Part shown: piece after piece, positions 39,731 to 43,211 of the stretch | Position numbering within the stretch: the first letter of the stretch is position 1 | How the letters are laid out: each line of letters begins with the position of its first letter | Assembly: GCA_904373325.1 (NCBI GenBank) | Contig: CAJFFP010000012.1 | Coordinates: 1-43,211 of the forward strand | Origin: Candidatus Gallimonas merdigallinarum | Lineage (GTDB): Bacteria; Bacillota; Clostridia; Christensenellales; Borkfalkiaceae | Reading direction: 5' to 3' | Length of the DNA stretch: 43,211 bases | The notes under the pieces: generated by a model | The model's input: the letters and a program-made list of their open reading frames with translations, nothing else | The model's database searches: none | Told to the model about the DNA's origin: nothing | Translations under genes and position numbers: made by a program

Positions 39731-40321
39731 ATGGATAAATTTTACGCGTATCTTGACAGAATGAAGTTCATCAAGCGGTGGCAGCTCATGCGCTCGACCC
39801 GCGAAGAGAACATTATGGAGCATTCGCACCAAGTCGCCTTTTTGACGCACGCGCTCTGCCTCATCGAAAACGAGGTGTACGGCGGCGGCGTGAATACGGA
39901 GCGCGCCGTTTTATACGCGCTCTATCACGAGGTCAGCGAGGTCATGACGGGGGATATGCCCACGCCCGTCAAGTATTTCAACGGTCAGCTCCACGGCGAA
40001 TACGAGAAGGTGGAACGCCTTGCCGTCGATAAAATCGCCGCCACGCTCCCCGAACCGCTGAAAGGCGCGCTGTACCCGCTCTTGCAGGCGGACAAGACTT
40101 CCGAAGAATACGCGTTCGTGAAGGCGGCGGACAAGCTCTCCGCATACCTCAAATGTCTGGAAGAGCTGCGCTCTGGAAATTCCGAGTTTGTGCAGGCGGA
40201 AAAGACCATCCGCGAAGCGCTCCTGCAAAAGCAGATGCGCGCCGTCGGGTACTTTTTCGAGCATTTTATCCCCGCGTTCTCGCTCACGCTCGACGAGTTG
40301 GAGACGCTGGATAACCGCTGA
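39731..40321 (+). CDS. yfbR: HD-family 5'-deoxynucleotidase, YfbR-like
   Basis: A 196-aa protein matching YfbR: FYAYLDRMKFIKRWQLMRST, EENIMEHSHQVAFLTHAL and EVSEVMTGDMPTPVKYFNG. YfbR dephosphorylates deoxynucleoside 5'-monophosphates in the cytosol. The metal-binding HD dipeptide reads HE here (ALYHEVSEV), an Asp-to-Glu change at a key position; the other ligands (H in EHSHQVA, and D in VKAADKLSAYLK) are kept. The start at 39731 is set by GGTCAG upstream and by the promoter only 19 bases away, which rules out the longer frame. Confidence 0.88.
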   Translation: MDKFYAYLDRMKFIKRWQLMRSTREENIMEHSHQVAFLTHALCLIENEVYGGGVNTERAVLYALYHEVSEVMTGDMPTPVKYFNGQLHGEYEKVERLAVDKIAATLPEPLKGALYPLLQADKTSEEYAFVKAADKLSAYLKCLEELRSGNSEFVQAEKTIREALLQKQMRAVGYFFEHFIPAFSLTLDELETLDNR

Positions 40322-40386
40322 GCCGCGCAAAATTTATCGTATGCGCATATGAAAATACAGCCACATTGCACAATGGGAGGGAAACT

Positions 40387-40908
40387 ATGGAACTTATGCA
40401 GTTGATGAAGGAGCGGTATTCCTGCCGCAAATTTGCGGAAAAGCCCGTTCCGCGGGAAGCGATCCAAACGATTTTGGAGGCGGGGCGCGTCGCGCCCACG
40501 GCGCACAACGAACAGCCGCAGCGCATTCTCGTTCTTGACGAGGCGGAAACGCTCGCTAAGCTCGACCGCTGCACCAAATGCCGTTTCGGCGCGCCCGCCG
40601 CGCTCCTCGTGTGCTACGATCGGACGGCGTGCTGGCGCCGCGCCCGCTACGATAACGCGCCCAGCGGCGAGGCGGACGTCGGCATCGTCACCACGCACAT
40701 GATGCTTATGGCGTATGCGCTCGGGATCGGCACGACGTGGGTCATGCACTTCGATCCCGCCGCCGTGAGAGCGGAGTTCGCCCTGCCCGAAAATTATATC
40801 CCGACGGCGATCCTCGTCATGGGTTACCCTGCGGCGGACGCGGCTCCCGCGCCCGCGCATTCCGAGAACAAGCCGATGGAAGAGCTTGCGAAATTCAACA
40901 AATTTTAA
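40387..40908 (+). CDS. Nitroreductase-family FMN oxidoreductase
   Basis: A 173-aa protein of normal short-nitroreductase length. Signatures: LMKERYSCRKFAEKPVPREA, LEAGRVAPTAHNEQPQRILV (FMN-binding Arg/Ser-type region) and, near the end, YIPTAILVMGYPAAD. Such enzymes reduce nitro compounds, quinones or flavins with NAD(P)H; the natural substrate cannot be told. GGGAGGGAAACT precedes the ATG. It follows the nucleotidase gene by 65 bases and ends at a strong palindrome. Confidence 0.9.
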   Translation: MELMQLMKERYSCRKFAEKPVPREAIQTILEAGRVAPTAHNEQPQRILVLDEAETLAKLDRCTKCRFGAPAALLVCYDRTACWRRARYDNAPSGEADVGIVTTHMMLMAYALGIGTTWVMHFDPAAVRAEFALPENYIPTAILVMGYPAADAAPAPAHSENKPMEELAKFNKF

Positions 40909-40918
40909 GAGACAATAA

Positions 40919-40954
40919 GCCCGCGGGGGTGCGCATATGCGCACCCCCGCGGGC
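40919..40954. terminator. Perfect 36-bp palindrome between nitroreductase and mnmG
   Basis: GCCCGCGGGGGTGCGCAT at 40919-40936 is followed directly by its exact reverse complement (40937-40954). It lies between convergent genes and can end both; the plus-strand side continues GTGTTT. Confidence 0.8.
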
Positions 40955-40990
40955 GTGTTTACTGTGCGGCGGCGCACTTTGCGCCGTCCG

Positions 40991-42862
40991 TTACTGCTTT
41001 TTCATGCTCAGATACACCATGAGCACGGAAATATCCGCGGGGGAGACGCCCGAAATGCGCTCCGCCTGTCCGAGGTTAAGGGGGCGGATACGCTGCAATT
41101 TCTCCCGCGCTTCCAGCCGAAGTCCCGCGATCGCCGCATAGTCCAGATCGGGCGGCAGGGGACTTTCCTCCATTTTTTTCGCCTTCTGCATCTGCTCTTC
41201 GCTGCGTTTCAGATATCCCTCGTAGCGCACTTCCGTCTCGCAGGAGAGTTTTACGTCGGACGGCGCGTCCGCAAGGATCCCGAAAACTTCCGCAATGCGC
41301 GCGAGCGGAATGCCGCGGCGGATGAGGTCGGCGTACGTCACGCCGCCCGTCAGCGGGGGATGCCCGTATTCCTGCACGAGCGCGTCCGCTTTTTTCTGTT
41401 CCGCGCGCGTTTGCAGGACGGACGCGGTCTCTTCGCGCATGGCTTTGCGCGCAAGGTACGCCCGATAGCGCTGCTCCGTGACAAGCCCGCAGGCGTATCC
41501 GATCTCGGTCAGGCGCGCGTCGGCGTTGTCCTGCCGCAGCGTCAGGCGGTATTCCGCGCGCGAGGTCATCATGCGGTAGGGTTCGTCCGTTCCCTTCGTC
41601 ACGAGGTCGTCAATGAGCACGCCGATATACGCCTGATCGCGCCGCAGAATGAGGGGCGGCAGTCCGCGCAGTTTGAGCGACGCGTTCAGCCCCGCAATCA
41701 GTCCCTGCGCCGCCGCCTCTTCGTAGCCGCTCGTGCCGTTGATCTGCCCCGCGGTGTACAGTCCTTCCACTTTCTTGAATTCGAGGGTGGGGAGCACGTC
41801 CAGCGTGTCGATGCAGTCGTATTCGATGGCGTAGGCGTATCGCACGATCTCGCAATGTTCCAACCCCTTCACCGTGCGGTACATCTGCTTTTGCAGATCG
41901 TGGGGGAGAGAGGTGGAAAGTCCCTGCACATACACTTCGGTGGTGTCCGCGCCCTCGGGTTCGAGGAAGAGCTGGTGCCGCTCCTTGTCGGCAAAGCGGA
42001 CGACCTTGGTCTCGATGGACGGACAGTAGCGCGGTCCCGTGGAGGAGATCGTCCCGTTATAGAGGGGCGCGCGGTCGAGATTTTCTAAAATGACTTTGTG
42101 CGTTTCCGCGTTGGTGTAGGTGAGGTAGCAGGGCGTCTGCGCGCCGACGGGCGGCACGCGGTCGTTGAGGAAGGAGAAGGGGTACACGTCCTCGCCCGCC
42201 TGAACGGTGAGTTCGGAGATGTCCACGGTGCGTCCGTCGAGGCGGGCGGGCGTTCCCGTCTTGAAGCGGCGGACGGAGTAGCCGAGCTTTTCCAGATTTT
42301 CGGTGAGCAGGGTCGCCCTTGCAAATCCGTTCGGACCGTTTTCCGCAATGACGTTCCCCGTAATGGTGCGCGCGCCGAGGTAAACGCCCGTCGCCACAAT
42401 GACGGCGCGGCAGGAAAATACGCCGCCGTACGCGGTCACAACGCCCGTCACGCGCCCGTTTTCCGTCAGGATCTCCGCCGCCTCGCCCTGCGCGATGCGC
42501 AGGTTTTGGGTGTGTTCCAATACCCGCTTCATCTCGGTGTGGTAGCGGTTTTTGTCCGTCTGGGCGCGCAGAGACTGCACCGCCGCGCCCTTGCCCTCGT
42601 TGAGCATACGGTATTGCAGGGCGGTGCGGTCGGCGTTGAGCCCCATTTCGCCGCCGAGCGCGTCGATTTCGCGCACCAGATGCCCCTTCGCCGTGCCGCC
42701 GACGGAGGGGTTGCAGGGCATAAAGCCGATGCTGTCCAGATTCAGGGTGAGGATGACCGTATTCAGACCCGTGCGGGCAAGCGCGAGGGCGGCTTCGCAC
42801 CCCGCGTGACCTGCGCCGATGACCACGGCGTCGTACGTTCCTTCGGAAAAAAGCTGTTTCAT
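40991..42862 (-). CDS. mnmG: tRNA uridine 5-carboxymethylaminomethyl modification enzyme MnmG
   Basis: A 623-aa FAD protein that with MnmE modifies wobble uridine 34 of several tRNAs. Signatures: YDAVVIGAGHAGCEAALALA (FAD site), GFMPCNPSVGGTAKGHLVRE, FKTGTPARLDGR, GPRYCPSIETKVVRFADKE, GQINGTSGYEEAAAQGLIAG and RAEYRLTLRQDNADARL. Length is normal. The ATG at 42862 is used; a TTG five codons upstream has no better ribosome site, and none is obvious. No mnmE or rsmG is seen beside it in the window. Confidence 0.97.
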   Translation of the reverse strand: MKQLFSEGTYDAVVIGAGHAGCEAALALARTGLNTVILTLNLDSIGFMPCNPSVGGTAKGHLVREIDALGGEMGLNADRTALQYRMLNEGKGAAVQSLRAQTDKNRYHTEMKRVLEHTQNLRIAQGEAAEILTENGRVTGVVTAYGGVFSCRAVIVATGVYLGARTITGNVIAENGPNGFARATLLTENLEKLGYSVRRFKTGTPARLDGRTVDISELTVQAGEDVYPFSFLNDRVPPVGAQTPCYLTYTNAETHKVILENLDRAPLYNGTISSTGPRYCPSIETKVVRFADKERHQLFLEPEGADTTEVYVQGLSTSLPHDLQKQMYRTVKGLEHCEIVRYAYAIEYDCIDTLDVLPTLEFKKVEGLYTAGQINGTSGYEEAAAQGLIAGLNASLKLRGLPPLILRRDQAYIGVLIDDLVTKGTDEPYRMMTSRAEYRLTLRQDNADARLTEIGYACGLVTEQRYRAYLARKAMREETASVLQTRAEQKKADALVQEYGHPPLTGGVTYADLIRRGIPLARIAEVFGILADAPSDVKLSCETEVRYEGYLKRSEEQMQKAKKMEESPLPPDLDYAAIAGLRLEAREKLQRIRPLNLGQAERISGVSPADISVLMVYLSMKKQ

Positions 42863-43211
42863 GGTATCAATATGCAAAAATCCCGTAAAGGGATTTTTCT
42901 CGCGTAATGATTTGGATTGCGGGCAATATTGCGTATTAAGGAAAACAACCCCTCAGTCCCTGCGGGACAGCTCCCCTTGCACAGGGGAGCCGTTGTGCGA
43001 TCCCGTGTGCGGAAAAAGGTGTAAACGTACAAAAATACCCGCAAGTAAACCCGCGCTTTTGCGCCAATGAAATAAAATAACGTTGCAAAAGGCGTCACTG
43101 CGTTATGCCTGCTTGCTATAAATCACAGATACAAGCAAAATCGCTATTTTGCGCAGTATGCCCCTAATTGTTGCGCAAGCAACTTTCAGGTAGGTGTGAA
43201 TGCGGGCGAAC
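42863..43211. other. Intergenic tail with terminator-like hairpin and REP-like unit
   Basis: AAAAATCCC-GTAAA-GGGATTTTT (42876-42898) is a terminator-like hairpin close to the mnmG start. At about 42950-42990 CAGTCCCTGCGGGACAGCT and CTCCCCTTGCACAGGGGAG form two adjoining hairpins related to the repeats near 28,500. From 43,000 to the edge I see no convincing gene. Confidence 0.5.

Noticed and set aside
42859-43098. Minus-strand 79-residue frame before mnmG
   Set aside because: It crosses a terminator-like hairpin and the REP-like unit, and no ribosome site or pattern supports it.

Overview
The window suggests a Bacillota genome, probably an uncultured gut-type Clostridia. The right-hand core is G+C-rich and carries rpsB-tsf and pyrH-frr-uppS-cdsA-dxr-rseP in a typical order. 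It also has a riboswitch-controlled ECF thiamine transporter (ThiT), a BspA-type leucine-rich-repeat gene, strong Shine-Dalgarno sites and short extragenic palindromic repeats. I saw no rRNA, tRNA or CRISPR array. The genus cannot be read from the sequence.

About 1-25,060 looks like the right part of one or more integrated mobile elements, and the left end lies outside the window. (a) 1-2,280 is A+T-rich and holds the end of a winged-helix protein and an ImmA/IrrE metalloprotease-HTH protein, followed by a promoter with a palindromic operator. (b) 2,394-12,050 is a co-directional cluster: a DeoR-like HTH, a sigma-region-4 protein, several small proteins (one a possible ssDNA-binding protein), three secreted or membrane-anchored proteins of 202-691 aa, a 50-aa single-span protein, a multi-span P-loop ATPase resembling Zot/pI morphogenesis proteins, and an HUH rolling-circle Rep with the two-tyrosine YxxKYxxK motif. 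Two long hairpins follow rep. This order resembles a filamentous phage (inovirus) of a Gram-positive host. (c) 12,111-18,790 is an A+T-rich defence island: a small HTH controller, a protein with two fused C5 methyltransferase domains, an AlwI-like nuclease, a Vsr endonuclease, and a PrrC/RloC-type ATPase with a CPFC motif. (d) 18,802-24,730, on the minus strand, has an XRE regulator downstream of a 15-bp palindrome, then a compact coupled array of small, often acidic proteins with PcfJ and a PcfK-like/MutS-domain-I fusion. These are typical cargo of Firmicutes plasmids and conjugative elements.

At about 25,060 the element abuts a 5'-truncated LRR gene, then the core begins. rpsB and tsf have their own promoter and terminator. 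Between tsf and pyrH lie an inverted-repeat element, a zinc-ribbon membrane protein, a 90-bp cruciform and the remnant of a MATE transporter. pyrH to cdsA are tightly spaced; a 288-bp MITE-like element with 24-bp terminal inverted repeats sits between cdsA and dxr. After rseP come a minus-strand Asp-box propeller protein, TPP-riboswitch-controlled thiT, and divergent from it an HD-family nucleotidase and a nitroreductase; mnmG closes the window on the minus strand.

The main interest is the association of a filamentous-phage-like replication and secretion module with a fused-methyltransferase restriction system that carries its own Vsr and a candidate anticodon-nuclease guard.
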